A stretch of DNA of 64,000 nucleotides from Mesorhizobium sp. J428 (GTDB lineage Bacteria; Pseudomonadota; Alphaproteobacteria; Rhizobiales; Rhizobiaceae): positions 5,251,804-5,315,803 of the forward strand of contig NZ_JAJOMX010000001.1 of the NCBI RefSeq assembly GCF_024699925.1, in the 5' to 3' direction. Within the stretch, counting starts at the first letter, position 1. Each line of letters begins with the position of its first letter. The position numbers and the translations under genes were made by a program. Shown here piece by piece: positions 1-8,062 of this stretch. The notes below the pieces were generated by a model that was not told the origin of the DNA, ran no database searches, and saw nothing but the letters and a program-made list of their open reading frames with translations.

Positions 1-1
1 G

Positions 2-802
2 CTGGCGCTTTCGTCCGCGGCCCGCGCGGAGACGATCTACTGCACCGCGATCAACGCGCTGCCGGCAGTGATCAGCACGCAGGGCATCTATTGCCTCAAG
101 AAGGATCTCGCCACCTCGATAACGACAGGCGCGGCCATCACGATCAACACCAACAATGTGACGATCGATCTGAACGGCTTCAAGCTGGGCGGCCTGGGCG
201 GCGGTGCCGGTTCCCAGGCCAAGGGAATCGCCGCGACCGGTCGAACGAACATCACATTGCGCAATGGCTCCGTGAGGGGCTTCTATGCCGGCATCGACCT
301 GTCCGGGGGCGGCTCCGGCCATCTGATCGAAGACATGAGGGTCGAAGGCTCCCTCCAGACCGGAATTCTCATCGCCGCCGACGGCGCGATCATTCGCCGA
401 AATGTCATTTCGTCCATCGGCGGAGGTTCAGACTACTCCGCCTACGGCATTTACATCGCCGCCAACGGCGTTTCGGTGACGGACAATGTCGTCGACGGTA
501 TCCATGAGACCTACCAGGCCGTAGGCATCATGAGCATAAGCGGCAGTGCAAGAGGAATTATTGCCGCGAACGAAGTGCGCGACATAGGTTCGACGACGAG
601 TTCGACGTCCAGGGGCATCTGGGTATCCGGCACCAACCGGATGGTGATCAAGGACAACTATGTCGTCAACACCACGGCCGGGGCTTTGCATGGAATCCAT
701 GCTGACGGCACGAGCGACGCGTGCATCGGCAACATCGTGTCTGCAACCTTCTCGACCGCGATCTATGGCTGCGATTATTCCAGCGGCAATCACGTCTTCT
801 AA
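2..802 (+). CDS. right-handed parallel beta-helix repeat protein, 5' end cut by the window
   Basis: The reading frame is already open at base 2 and encodes the tail of a signal peptide (LALSSAARAETIYC), so the true start lies upstream of the window. The mature part begins with a Cys-containing segment and an N-INTNNVTIDLNGF stretch, which is the usual entry coil of pectate-lyase-like beta-helix proteins. Repeated short strands follow (GIYIAANGVSVTDNVV, GIWVSGTNRMVIKDNYVV), ending with a paired Cys near the C-terminus (SDACIGN...YGCDYSSGNHVF). These coils support an exported beta-helix protein; the substrate, if any, cannot be inferred. No downstream partner: a repeat-rich spacer follows. Confidence 0.75.
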   Translation: MALSSAARAETIYCTAINALPAVISTQGIYCLKKDLATSITTGAAITINTNNVTIDLNGFKLGGLGGGAGSQAKGIAATGRTNITLRNGSVRGFYAGIDLSGGGSGHLIEDMRVEGSLQTGILIAADGAIIRRNVISSIGGGSDYSAYGIYIAANGVSVTDNVVDGIHETYQAVGIMSISGSARGIIAANEVRDIGSTTSSTSRGIWVSGTNRMVIKDNYVVNTTAGALHGIHADGTSDACIGNIVSATFSTAIYGCDYSSGNHVF

Positions 803-820
803 GTCGTCCGGTCACGCGGC

Positions 821-905
821 CCCTATCCTCCCCTGCGAAGCGAGGGGTCCGAAGGACGGGCGAGATAAGTGGCTCGCCCCGGCAAGGGACCACGCGAAGC
901 GTGGT
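821..905. repeat. palindromic intergenic repeat unit
   Basis: Three short palindromes in a row lie just after the beta-helix gene: a CCCCT...AGGGG pair, a GGCGAG...CTCGCC pair, and a perfect 7-bp stem (889-895 with 899-905) closed by GAA. Such extragenic palindromes are common in Hyphomicrobiales genomes. The last stem may help end transcription, but it has no T-run. Confidence 0.5.
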
Positions 906-930
906 GGAGGGGGCTGCGAGGCCAACGAGC

Positions 931-985
931 CTGAGACATGCCTACTGCCTACTGCCTACTCCCTACTCCCCTACTCCCCACGCAC
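931..985. repeat. low-complexity CTACTGCC/CTACTCCC repeat
   Basis: A run of near-identical 7-8 base units (CTACTGC, CTACTCC) fills the spacer before the SNase-like gene. The same unit makes up the arms of the long inverted repeat at 56631-56750, so this looks like one arm of a family of dispersed intergenic repeats. Confidence 0.6.
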
Positions 986-1035
986 CGTCCCTTAACCGTT
1001 GATGCCTCATCCTGCGGGCCACGATGGAGGCGCGG

Positions 1036-1830
1036 ATGGCGGCGAATCGCAAGCGCTCGGGCGCGAAACCGGCACGACGGAAGAATTCGGGGCGCAGCGG
1101 CGGCCGCGTCGCGGCCTCCCTCGGCCTCGTGACGCTGGGGGCCGTGCTGGCCTTTGCCGCCACGGCCTGGTTCGGCATGCCCGATCTCGACCGGCTGAAG
1201 CGCAGCATCGCCGGCGCCGCTCCTCCCGCAAAGGTGGAGCGCACGGCCAGGCCCGAGCGCTCGCGCCTGCCCGCCGCAAAGCCGGATCGTTCGATCGAAA
1301 CCGCCGCCCTGCCGGTGCCGCGCCCGTCGAAGCCGGTGCCGCAGAAGACGCGCGAGGACAAGCCCCTGCCCGCGGTCGCCCGTCCGCCGGCCGAGGTCGC
1401 GCCGACGCCGAAGGCGGAGGTTCCCAACGCGCCGGTAAAAACCGCCCTGCCCACGGCGCCGAAGAACGCCACGCGGCTTGCCGGCCTCGCCTTCCCGATC
1501 TGCGGCGAGCGCGCCGCGCGCGGCTGCGTCGTCGACGGCGACACCTTCGTCCTCGACGGCAAGGCGATCGGCGTCGCCGATATCGAGGTGCCGGCCGCCG
1601 GCGACCCGAAATGCCGGCGCGAGGCGATGCTGGCGGCCAAGGCGAAGGATCGCCTGCGCGAGCTTTTGAGCGCCGGCCCGCTGGAGCTGGTCGCCGCCTC
1701 GGACGACAAGGACATCTACGGCCGCAAGCTGCGCACCGTCATGCGCGACGGCCGCTCGATCGGCGATGCGATGATCGCCGAAGGCCTCGCCCGCCGGCCG
1801 GGCGGGTCGCGACAGACCTGGTGCGGCTGA
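1036..1830 (+). CDS. thermonuclease (SNase)-like membrane-anchored protein with altered active site
   Basis: 264 residues. A basic N-terminus (RKRSGAKPARRK) is followed by one membrane segment (about residues 29-47), a long Pro/Ala/Lys-rich linker, and a C-terminal SNase-type OB fold (about 155-264) containing VVDGDTFVLDG, DIYGRKLRTV and an end at TWCG. In active SNases the strand after DGDT carries Arg and then Glu (R-x-x-x-x-D-T-P-E). Here that stretch reads IGVADIEVPAAGD, so both appear replaced while the later YGRKL Arg is kept. I chose the ATG at 1036 because GGAGG sits five bases before it; an in-frame ATG at 1024 has no such site. Likely anchored and facing the periplasm; catalysis is doubtful. 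Confidence 0.75.
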   Translation: MAANRKRSGAKPARRKNSGRSGGRVAASLGLVTLGAVLAFAATAWFGMPDLDRLKRSIAGAAPPAKVERTARPERSRLPAAKPDRSIETAALPVPRPSKPVPQKTREDKPLPAVARPPAEVAPTPKAEVPNAPVKTALPTAPKNATRLAGLAFPICGERAARGCVVDGDTFVLDGKAIGVADIEVPAAGDPKCRREAMLAAKAKDRLRELLSAGPLELVAASDDKDIYGRKLRTVMRDGRSIGDAMIAEGLARRPGGSRQTWCG

Positions 1831-1833
1831 TGT

Positions 1834-2292
1834 CTAGCGCTGCCAGGCGGCGAATTCCCTGAGCAGGCCTTCCATCGCCTCCATGGGCGGAAAGCGCTCG
1901 AAGGAATGAGCCGCCCCAGTCTCGGCGAAGGGCAGTTTTTCCGACGTGTAGGTCTCGATGAAGGGCGCGATGCCGCTCGTGTCGTCCAGCATGGTCGGGC
2001 GCAGATTGACGAACCAGTCCATGCCTTGCGGCCGGGTGAACATCCAGCTCATGCACCAGCCGCAGAAATGATGCGCACTGTCCTCGCCGTGCAGGCCGCC
2101 GATCACCGTCTCGCCCTCGGTCACCTCGAAACCGTCGGCCGGGATCGCGGCGGACAGCGAAAAGGCCGACGAGCTCATCCTCTGGCAGCCGGTGCAATGG
2201 CAGGCCATCGTCACCAGCGGCGCCTTCGTCACCTTCAGCCGCACCCGCCCGCAGCGGCACCCGCCCTCGCGCGGCACTATCCAGTCGCTCAT
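1834..2292 (-). CDS. GFA family (glutathione-dependent formaldehyde-activating fold) protein
   Basis: 152 residues. The zinc-binding Cys pattern of the GFA/CENP-V fold is present: GGCRCGRVRL near residue 10, CHCTGCQR near 31, and HHFCGWCMSW in the middle. The family includes S-(hydroxymethyl)glutathione synthase, but most members are uncharacterised Zn proteins, so a formaldehyde role is only a possibility. The start at 2292 is fixed by a strong GGAGGTGA site upstream. The 3' ends of this gene and the SNase-like gene face each other with almost no gap. Confidence 0.85.
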   Translation of the reverse strand: MSDWIVPREGGCRCGRVRLKVTKAPLVTMACHCTGCQRMSSSAFSLSAAIPADGFEVTEGETVIGGLHGEDSAHHFCGWCMSWMFTRPQGMDWFVNLRPTMLDDTSGIAPFIETYTSEKLPFAETGAAHSFERFPPMEAMEGLLREFAAWQR

Positions 2293-2784
2293 CTCGTCAC
2301 CTCCATGATGCACAGACCATTGCCCCGCCCCGCGCACAACGGCAAGCACCCGAACCGCTCCCTGCCTGCCCCGCCTCGCCCCTGACCGCTTCATGCCACC
2401 CCGCGCGCCCGTCTTCCCGGGCGCCGGAGGCGACCCGGGACCCATTCCTCTCTCCGGTTACACGCTGAAAACGCCCACGGTCGCGGCAAGGGTCAGCGCC
2501 AACCCGCCATGGTCAATCGGTCCCGGCTGACCTCCGGTCGCCGGGATGACGATCGCGGACAGTTTGCGCTGTCTTGAGAGGAGCCGGAGAGGTCAGTTCT
2601 GGCACATCATCCGATGGATCGATTTCCGCTCACTTTCCGCTAACCCCTTGATCCCATTGGCCCGCCGAATCTTTTCATCCACCCCTTTCAGACATGCATG
2701 ACACTGTGCTCGGTGAAACGGGAGCCGGCGATGGGCTGGAGGGCGAAGGCGGGGAGGGAACAGGCGTTAAAGGCGAGGATCGTC
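2293..2784. other. intergenic stretch without a convincing gene
   Basis: About 490 bases between the divergent GFA gene and the small protein at 2785. No ORF here has family-like sequence or a good ribosome site, and I see no tRNA or clear hairpin. It presumably holds two divergent promoters, but no confident -35/-10 pair stands out. Confidence 0.4.
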
Positions 2785-3180
2785 ATGCGCCTGTTCTCGA
2801 TCGCCGACATGGCCGAGCAGGCCGCCGGCCGGTCGTTCTGGGTCCGCTGGTGCGTGCTGTGGGCCGCCTGGCAGGCCAATGCGCTGCTCCGGGCCTACGT
2901 CGAAGGCACGCTCCGCAGTTCCGCACGCAGACCCTGGAGGCCGGTCCTGATGCCGGCCGGTTTCGGCAGCAATCCCTTCGATGCTGAAGACATCGCCGAT
3001 TCACTCAGGGCATTTGGCCACTACATGCAGGCCATCGCGGCACAGCTGTGCCGCCTGTCGTTCCTGCATCAGGGGCAGGCCTCCGACGAGGCCGGGAATG
3101 AGGGCGGGGTGCATCGCGCCGACCTTCAGCGCCTCGCCGACGCGACCATCTCGCCGGTCGAACTGCGCGACACGTCCTGA
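2785..3180 (+). CDS. hypothetical protein, 131 aa
   Basis: Not recognised. Starts MRLFSIADMAEQAAGRSFW with a GAGGA site a few bases upstream; the frame stays open further upstream to 2698, but that part looks non-coding. The N-terminal half is amphipathic and Trp-rich (FWVRWCVLWAAWQANALLRAYVEG); the C-terminal half has a helix with two Cys (YMQAIAAQLCRLSF) and an acidic, Arg-rich tail. The phasin-like amphipathic helix is suggestive but no phasin motif can be claimed. Confidence 0.45.
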   Translation: MRLFSIADMAEQAAGRSFWVRWCVLWAAWQANALLRAYVEGTLRSSARRPWRPVLMPAGFGSNPFDAEDIADSLRAFGHYMQAIAAQLCRLSFLHQGQASDEAGNEGGVHRADLQRLADATISPVELRDTS

Positions 3181-3283
3181 GCAGCACCTGTCCTGCCCCT
3201 GTGCAGGACAGGTGAATGCCCCAAGACCGATCCTGTTTGCGTCCGCGAAAAATTGCGCTGCGGTCGACAATCCCGCGCGGCCA

Positions 3284-3309
3284 CCTTCTCCCCGTGAACG
3301 GGGAGAAGG
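3284..3309. repeat. perfect 12-bp inverted repeat (CCTTCTCCCCGT arm)
   Basis: Arms at 3284-3295 and 3298-3309 are exact complements with a GA centre. The same CTTCTCCCC palindrome recurs at 45964-45990, marking it as a dispersed repeat. It lies where the small protein gene and the GST gene converge, so it may also work as a two-way transcription stop. Confidence 0.7.
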
Positions 3310-3318
3310 AGAAACACC

Positions 3319-4185
3319 CTACTTCGCCAGCTTGTCCTGCGTCTTCGTCTCGAAATCGGACGCGTCGTGACGCTCGTGCAGCTGGCCGGAGAGGTCTCCC
3401 GAGACGCGGTTGACCATCCGGCCGCGCACCACCGCCGGCCGCGCCAGGATCTGGTCGGCCCAGCGGATCACGTTCTTGTATTCGTGCACCGACAGGAACT
3501 CGCCGGCGCCGTAGTTCCAGCCCTTCGCCATGCCGCCATACCAGGGCCAGATCGCCATGTCGGCGATCGTGTATTCGCTGCCGGCAACATATTCGACCTC
3601 GGCCAGCCGCCGGTCGAGCACGTCGAGCTGGCGCTTGGTCTCCATCGCATAGCGGTCGATGGCGTATTTGATCTTCTCCGGCGCGTAGGAATAGAAATGA
3701 CCGAAGCCGCCGCCGAGGAAGGGCGCCGAGCCCATCTGCCAGAACAGCCAGGACAGCGTTTCCGCGCGGGCCGCCGTCTCCGTCGGCAGGAAGGAGCCGA
3801 ACTTCTCGGCGAGATAGACGAGGATCGCGCCCGACTCGAACACCCGGATCGGCGTCGGGCCCGACTGGTCCATCAGCGCCGGGATCTTCGAGTTCGGATT
3901 GACGGCGACGAAGCCCGAGCCGAACTGGTCGCCCTCGTTGATCTTGATCAGCCAGGCGTCATATTCGGCACCCCTGTGTCCGAGCGCCAGCAGTTCCTCC
4001 AGCATGATCGTCACCTTCACGCCGTTGGGCGTGGCGAGCGAATAGAGCTGCAGCGGGTGCTTTCCGATCGGCAGTTCCTTGTCGTGCGTCGGCCCGGCGA
4101 TCGGACGGTTGATCGAGGCGAAGGCCCCGCCATTCCCCTTCTCCCAGGTCCAGACTTTCGGCGGCGTGTAGGGCGTATCGGACAT
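3319..4185 (-). CDS. yghU: glutathione-dependent disulfide-bond oxidoreductase, YghU-type GST
   Basis: 288 residues, the normal size for YghU/YfcG-like GSTs. The thioredoxin-fold half contains LYSLATPNGVKVTIMLEE and NPNSKIPAL; the family's ESGAILVYLAEKFG glutathione-gamma-Glu site follows, then an all-helical C-terminal half (YTIADMAIWPWYGG). The N-terminal extension INRPIAGPTHDKELPIGKHP is typical of YghU. Known YghU binds two GSH and reduces disulfides. Start set at MSDTPY (4185), which has GGAGA five bases upstream; the ATG at 4200 lacks one. Confidence 0.9.
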   Translation of the reverse strand: MSDTPYTPPKVWTWEKGNGGAFASINRPIAGPTHDKELPIGKHPLQLYSLATPNGVKVTIMLEELLALGHRGAEYDAWLIKINEGDQFGSGFVAVNPNSKIPALMDQSGPTPIRVFESGAILVYLAEKFGSFLPTETAARAETLSWLFWQMGSAPFLGGGFGHFYSYAPEKIKYAIDRYAMETKRQLDVLDRRLAEVEYVAGSEYTIADMAIWPWYGGMAKGWNYGAGEFLSVHEYKNVIRWADQILARPAVVRGRMVNRVSGDLSGQLHERHDASDFETKTQDKLAK

Positions 4186-4287
4186 CTGCGTCTCCGGCAT
4201 ATGAGGGATGAGAACGGACGGACGTCCGCATTGTTGAAAGATAGGCCCCGCCGACGCAGCGCGCCAGAGCGGGGCGATTGGTCCAGC

Positions 4288-4827
4288 TCATTCCATCTCC
4301 CACAGCTCCGGATAGAGCTTCACGAAGCCGGACGGCGCCATCTCCAGCGTCGCCGCGTAGGAGAACCCCCGATAGGCGTAGCGGCTCTCGTCCAGCCGGC
4401 GATAGTATTGCGGCAGCTCCACCAGCCGTTCCGCCCCGACATCGAACCACGCGACCTTGATGTCCGCCGCCTCGCCGATCGCAAGCGGCATGCGGCGCAG
4501 CTGCTGCAGATTGGTCGCCGGCGTGAAGCCGAGGTCGAGGTCCATCAGATGCGCCAGCCCCGGCTGCGCCACCCCATCCAGCGTCCAGCCATCGGCGTCG
4601 CGAACGATCTCAAGGGCGAAGGCCCTTTCGCCAGCGAAGCCCTGCACCAGCCCGCGCCGGGTCGACCAGTCCGGCGCGATGTCGAGGCTGTAGGACACGC
4701 AGGCCGGCCCGTCTTCGTGGCGGAAGACCGCCGTGCCCTGGAGAAGATGGCCGCCGGGCACGGTTTCGATCCGCGCCGCGTCGTGGCCCGTCACGTCGAG
4801 CCGTTTCCACAAGGCGGTTTCCATCAT
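4288..4827 (-). CDS. putative glycolipid-binding domain protein (DUF1089 type)
   Basis: About 179 residues. The sequence has the layout of the putative glycolipid-binding family: LWKRLDVTGHDAARIE at the N-terminus, a central RDADGWTLDG...HLMDLDLGFTPATN block, and RRLDESRYAYRGFSYAA before the end. Biochemical function is not established for the family. AGGGAG seven bases before the ATG at 4827 sets the start. It is divergent from the DUF992 gene with a short shared promoter region. Confidence 0.75.
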   Translation of the reverse strand: MMETALWKRLDVTGHDAARIETVPGGHLLQGTAVFRHEDGPACVSYSLDIAPDWSTRRGLVQGFAGERAFALEIVRDADGWTLDGVAQPGLAHLMDLDLGFTPATNLQQLRRMPLAIGEAADIKVAWFDVGAERLVELPQYYRRLDESRYAYRGFSYAATLEMAPSGFVKLYPELWEME

Positions 4828-4930
4828 GTCCATGCTCCCTGCGTGCCGCCACCGTCCCGCCACGCTTGCGCCTTGATGCCGGTTCATCAGCATCGCGGGA
4901 CGGAGCTGCACTATCGAACGGAGACCTCGC

Positions 4931-5437
4931 ATGAACAAGATCCTCGCCTTCGCGCTCGCGGCCCCGCTGGCGGCCGCTGCCACGCTCGCCGTCGCAGCCG
5001 ACCGGCAGAGCTACCAGGAGGACGACCGCTACGGGGGCGTCAAGATCGGCACGCTCTCCTGCGATGTCGGCGGCGGCATCGGCTACGTGCTGGGCTCGGC
5101 CAAGACGCTCGACTGCACCTTCCGCCCGACCGGCGGCCGGCGCGGCGAGGACTATTCCGGCGCGATCCGAAAGCTCGGCGTCGACGTCGGCTTCACCACG
5201 CGCGGCAAGCTCGTCTGGGCGGTGTTCGCCCCCACCGCCGGCTATCATCGCGGCTCGCTCGGCGGCGTCTACGAGGGCGCCTCGGTCGAGGCGACCGTGG
5301 GTGCAGGCATCGGCGCCAACGTGCTCGTCGGCGGCACCTCCGGCTCGATCAGCCTGCAGCTCCTCAGTGTGACCGGCCAGATCGGCCTCAACGTCGCGGC
5401 CGCCGGCACCTCGATGACGCTGAACCCGGTGAACTGA
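4931..5437 (+). CDS. DUF992 family secreted protein
   Basis: 168 residues with a clear Sec signal peptide (MNKILAFALAAPLAAAATLAVAA). The mature part carries the DUF992 layout: VKIGTLSCDVGGGIGYVLGS, one more Cys (LDCTF), the W-x-V-FAPT turn and a glycine-rich GAGIGANVLVGG repeat near the end. It is a small periplasmic or envelope beta protein common in Hyphomicrobiales, of unknown role. GGAGA lies upstream of the ATG. Its stop codon directly abuts the stop of the convergent GNAT gene. Confidence 0.85.
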   Translation: MNKILAFALAAPLAAAATLAVAADRQSYQEDDRYGGVKIGTLSCDVGGGIGYVLGSAKTLDCTFRPTGGRRGEDYSGAIRKLGVDVGFTTRGKLVWAVFAPTAGYHRGSLGGVYEGASVEATVGAGIGANVLVGGTSGSISLQLLSVTGQIGLNVAAAGTSMTLNPVN

Positions 5438-5943
5438 TCAGGCGCGCGATAGTGCCTTGCGCATGACCAGCGTCGGCACTCCGCCGATGCCGCCGCAGGC
5501 GTCGCGCTCCTCGGTGGTCACGAACCCCTCGCGCTCGTAGAAGCGGATCGCGCGGTCGTTGCCCTTGATGACTTCGAGCGAGATCGAGGGCTCGCCGACA
5601 TAGTTGACGATCACGGCATGCAGCAGGCCGGCGGCGAGCCCGCTGCCCTGCTCGGCCGGCGCGACATGCAGCCGGTCGAGCCACAGTACCCCTTCTCGAC
5701 TTTGGCATAGGCATAGCCGACGATCCGCCCGTCCGGCGCCTCGCCGACGAAACTCTCGGAATGCATTCGCTTCAGATCGGCAGCGATCATCTCCGGCCGG
5801 TGCTTCTTCGCCGATTCGAGCTCCGCCCGCTCCTCCCCCATCAGCGGCCCATAGGTGCGCACCCAGGACGCGTGGATCAGCGCCGAAACCTGATCCGTGT
5901 CGGCCTCGGTCATATGGTGGATGCGGGCTGCGGTGTCAGGCAT
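5438..5943 (-). pseudogene. GNAT acetyltransferase, single frameshift
   Basis: The N-terminal half (MPDTAARIHHMTEADTDQV ... GRIVGYAYAKVEKG) and the C-terminal half are both good GNAT sequence but lie in different frames. After the shift the other frame reads LWLDRLHVAPAEQGSG, which holds the acetyl-CoA pyrophosphate loop, and continues to EREGFVTTEERDACGG and a stop at 5438. The break falls in a run of four G on the coding strand (near 5689-5692); five G would restore one ORF of about 168 residues. This is therefore either a fresh pseudogene or a homopolymer error. A GGAGG site precedes the start. Confidence 0.75.
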
Positions 5944-5986
5944 GTCTTATGTCCTCCCACGGCCACTCTAGGCGGCGGGAGCGGAA

Positions 5987-6472
5987 TCACACCAGCGATT
6001 TGTCGAGCGTGACGAGCGTGGCATGCAGCCTTTCCTCGCGCCGCTGGCCTCTCCGTTCGTATCCCTCGCTTTCGAGGAAGCCCAACGCCCGCAGATTGCG
6101 CGCGCCAACCTCCAGCCGGATGCGCTCGGTCTCGAAGAAAGACTCCTCCAGCTCCTGCAACAGCATTCCGCCAATCCCGTGTCCCTGAAGCGCCGGCCGG
6201 ACATAGAGGCCGAGCACATCGACCACCCGGTCGTTGTCGTCCGGGGAGGCCGCGAAGGCCACGCCGGCAATCGCCTCGCCGTCGTCCGCAACGAGAAACT
6301 CGGACAGCGGCCGGCTCATCGCGGCCTTTAGCGCCTCGCGGGAATAGAGCGCCCTGGCTATGGTGTCGACCATGTCCACGCCGTAGAACGCATCGTAGGC
6401 CGCATGCAGGCTCTCGCCGATCAGCCGGCTGGCCTCCGGCAGGTCGCGCTCGCTGGCGGTGCGGACGAACAA
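5987..6472 (-). CDS. GNAT family N-acetyltransferase
   Basis: 161 residues with the GNAT core: LGLYVRPALQGHGIGGMLL is the strand 4/alpha 3 acetyl-CoA loop (Q/R-x-x-G-x-G/A) and ARNLRALGFLESEGYERRGQ is the usual C-terminal N-x-x-A-x-x-F-x-x-x-G-F block. The start appears to be a TTG at 6472, three bases after the gatB stop, so it is probably translated from the gatB message. Its acceptor substrate is unknown. A second, frameshifted GNAT gene follows on the same strand. Confidence 0.85.
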   Translation of the reverse strand: MFVRTASERDLPEASRLIGESLHAAYDAFYGVDMVDTIARALYSREALKAAMSRPLSEFLVADDGEAIAGVAFAASPDDNDRVVDVLGLYVRPALQGHGIGGMLLQELEESFFETERIRLEVGARNLRALGFLESEGYERRGQRREERLHATLVTLDKSLV

Positions 6473-6475
6473 GGC

Positions 6476-7996
6476 CTACTCGATCCCGAGCTTCGCCTTG
6501 ACGAGGTCGTTGACCGCTTGCGGGTTTGCCTTGCCGCCGGTCGACCTCATCACCTGGCCGACGAACCAGCCGGCCAGCGTCGGCTTCGCCTTCGCCTGCT
6601 CGACCTTGTCGGGGTTGGCCGCGATGATCTCGTCCACCGCCTTCTCGATCGCACCGGTGTCGGTGACCTGATCGTATCCGCGTTCCTTTGCAAAAAGTCT
6701 GACATCGACTTCGACCCCACCCTCTACACGGTAGGACCAGTAGTCATTGGTGAGATCCTTAGCCATCTTGCCCGAAATGGTGCGATCGCTCACCATCATG
6801 ACGATTGTAGAGTTTGCCTTCGCAGAGATTGGCCCTTCTTCTATTGACAGCCCGGCGGCGTTCAGGAGGCCGAAATACTCGTTGATAAGTCGATTTGCCG
6901 CCTGTTTCGGATCGGCTCCATTCGCGACCATCTCCTCAAAATAGTCGGCAATCGCCTTTTCGGACACGAGGATCGAGGCGTCGTAGACCGACAGGCCGAG
7001 CTTGTTCACCAGCCGGTCGCGCTTGGCGTCTGGCAGTTCGGGCAGGTCAACCGCAAGCGCATCGACATAGGCCTGGTCGAATTCGAGCGGCAGCAGATCC
7101 GGGTCGGGGAAATAGCGGTAGTCGTGCGCCTCTTCCTTGGAGCGCATCGAGCGCGTCTCGCCCTTGCCGGGATCGAACAGCCGGGTCTCCTGGTCGATCG
7201 AGCCGCCATCCTCCAGGATCGCGATCTGGCGCCGCGCCTCGGAGTCGATGGCCTGCCCGATGAAGCGGATCGAGTTGACGTTCTTGATCTCGCAGCGCGT
7301 GCCGAATTCCCCGCCGGGCTTGCGCACAGAGACGTTGACGTCGGCACGAAGCGAGCCCTCGTCCATGTTGCCGTCGCAGGTGCCGAGGTAGCGCAGGATC
7401 GTGCGCAGCTTGGTCACATAGGCCTTCGCCTCGTCGGCCGAGCGCATGTCGGGCTTCGACACGATCTCCATCAGCGCCACGCCCGAGCGGTTGAGGTCGA
7501 CATAGGACATGGTCGGATGCTGGTCGTGCATCGACTTGCCGGCATCCTGCTCCAGATGCAGCCGCTCGATGCCGACCTCGATGTCCTCGAACTTGCCCTC
7601 GCGATCCGGGCCGACCGAGATCATGATCTTGCCCTCTCCGACGATCGGTTGCTTGTACTGCGAGATCTGGTAGCCCTGCGGCAGATCGGGATAGAAGTAA
7701 TTCTTCCGGTCGAAAACCGATTTCAGGTTGATCTGCGCCTTTAGGCCGAGGCCGGAGCGGATCGCCTGCTTGACGCACTCCTCGTTGATCACCGGCAGCA
7801 TGCCGGGCATGGCTGCATCAACCAGGCTGACATTGGCATTTGGTGCCGCGCCGAACGCGGTCGAAGCGCCGGAAAAGAGCTTCGAGTTCGACAGGACCTG
7901 GGCGTGCACCTCGAGGCCGATGATGACTTCCCAGTCGCCGGTGGCGCCGGGGATCAGCCGCTTGGCGTCGGGGGTGCGAGTATCGATGATGGACAT
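6476..7996 (-). CDS. gatB: Asp-tRNA(Asn)/Glu-tRNA(Gln) amidotransferase subunit B
   Basis: 506 residues. The N-terminal GatB signature ([23 protein letters not shown]), the [18 protein letters not shown] and [26 protein letters not shown] blocks, and the C-terminal GatB/YqeY tail ([23 protein letters not shown]) are all present. GatB binds the tRNA and activates it in the GatCAB complex that makes Gln-tRNA or Asn-tRNA. Residues about 346-440 (DNA 6661-6960) are odd: GC falls to about 52% and the protein diverges, with [20 protein letters not shown] where a GGDP-type loop is usual. gatA and gatC are not in the window. Confidence 0.95.
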   Translation of the reverse strand: MSIIDTRTPDAKRLIPGATGDWEVIIGLEVHAQVLSNSKLFSGASTAFGAAPNANVSLVDAAMPGMLPVINEECVKQAIRSGLGLKAQINLKSVFDRKNYFYPDLPQGYQISQYKQPIVGEGKIMISVGPDREGKFEDIEVGIERLHLEQDAGKSMHDQHPTMSYVDLNRSGVALMEIVSKPDMRSADEAKAYVTKLRTILRYLGTCDGNMDEGSLRADVNVSVRKPGGEFGTRCEIKNVNSIRFIGQAIDSEARRQIAILEDGGSIDQETRLFDPGKGETRSMRSKEEAHDYRYFPDPDLLPLEFDQAYVDALAVDLPELPDAKRDRLVNKLGLSVYDASILVSEKAIADYFEEMVANGADPKQAANRLINEYFGLLNAAGLSIEEGPISAKANSTIVMMVSDRTISGKMAKDLTNDYWSYRVEGGVEVDVRLFAKERGYDQVTDTGAIEKAVDEIIAANPDKVEQAKAKPTLAGWFVGQVMRSTGGKANPQAVNDLVKAKLGIE

Positions 7997-8062
7997 TTGC
8001 GTCTTGCGATCCGGATGGCGGGAGACCGCTTCCTAGACCGGGAAAGCCGCGGATGGAAGCCT

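Noticed and set aside
931..985. CRISPR-like direct repeat run
   Set aside because: Units are 7-8 bases without spacers, and no cas genes are present.
3367..5466. A 699-codon open frame on the plus strand
   Set aside because: It is antisense to the GST and DUF1089 genes, Arg/His-rich in the manner of high-GC shadow frames, and shows no family motif.
5438..5943. Programmed frameshift in the GNAT gene
   Set aside because: The break lies in a short G-run without a downstream stimulatory structure or a family known for recoding; deletion or read error is simpler.
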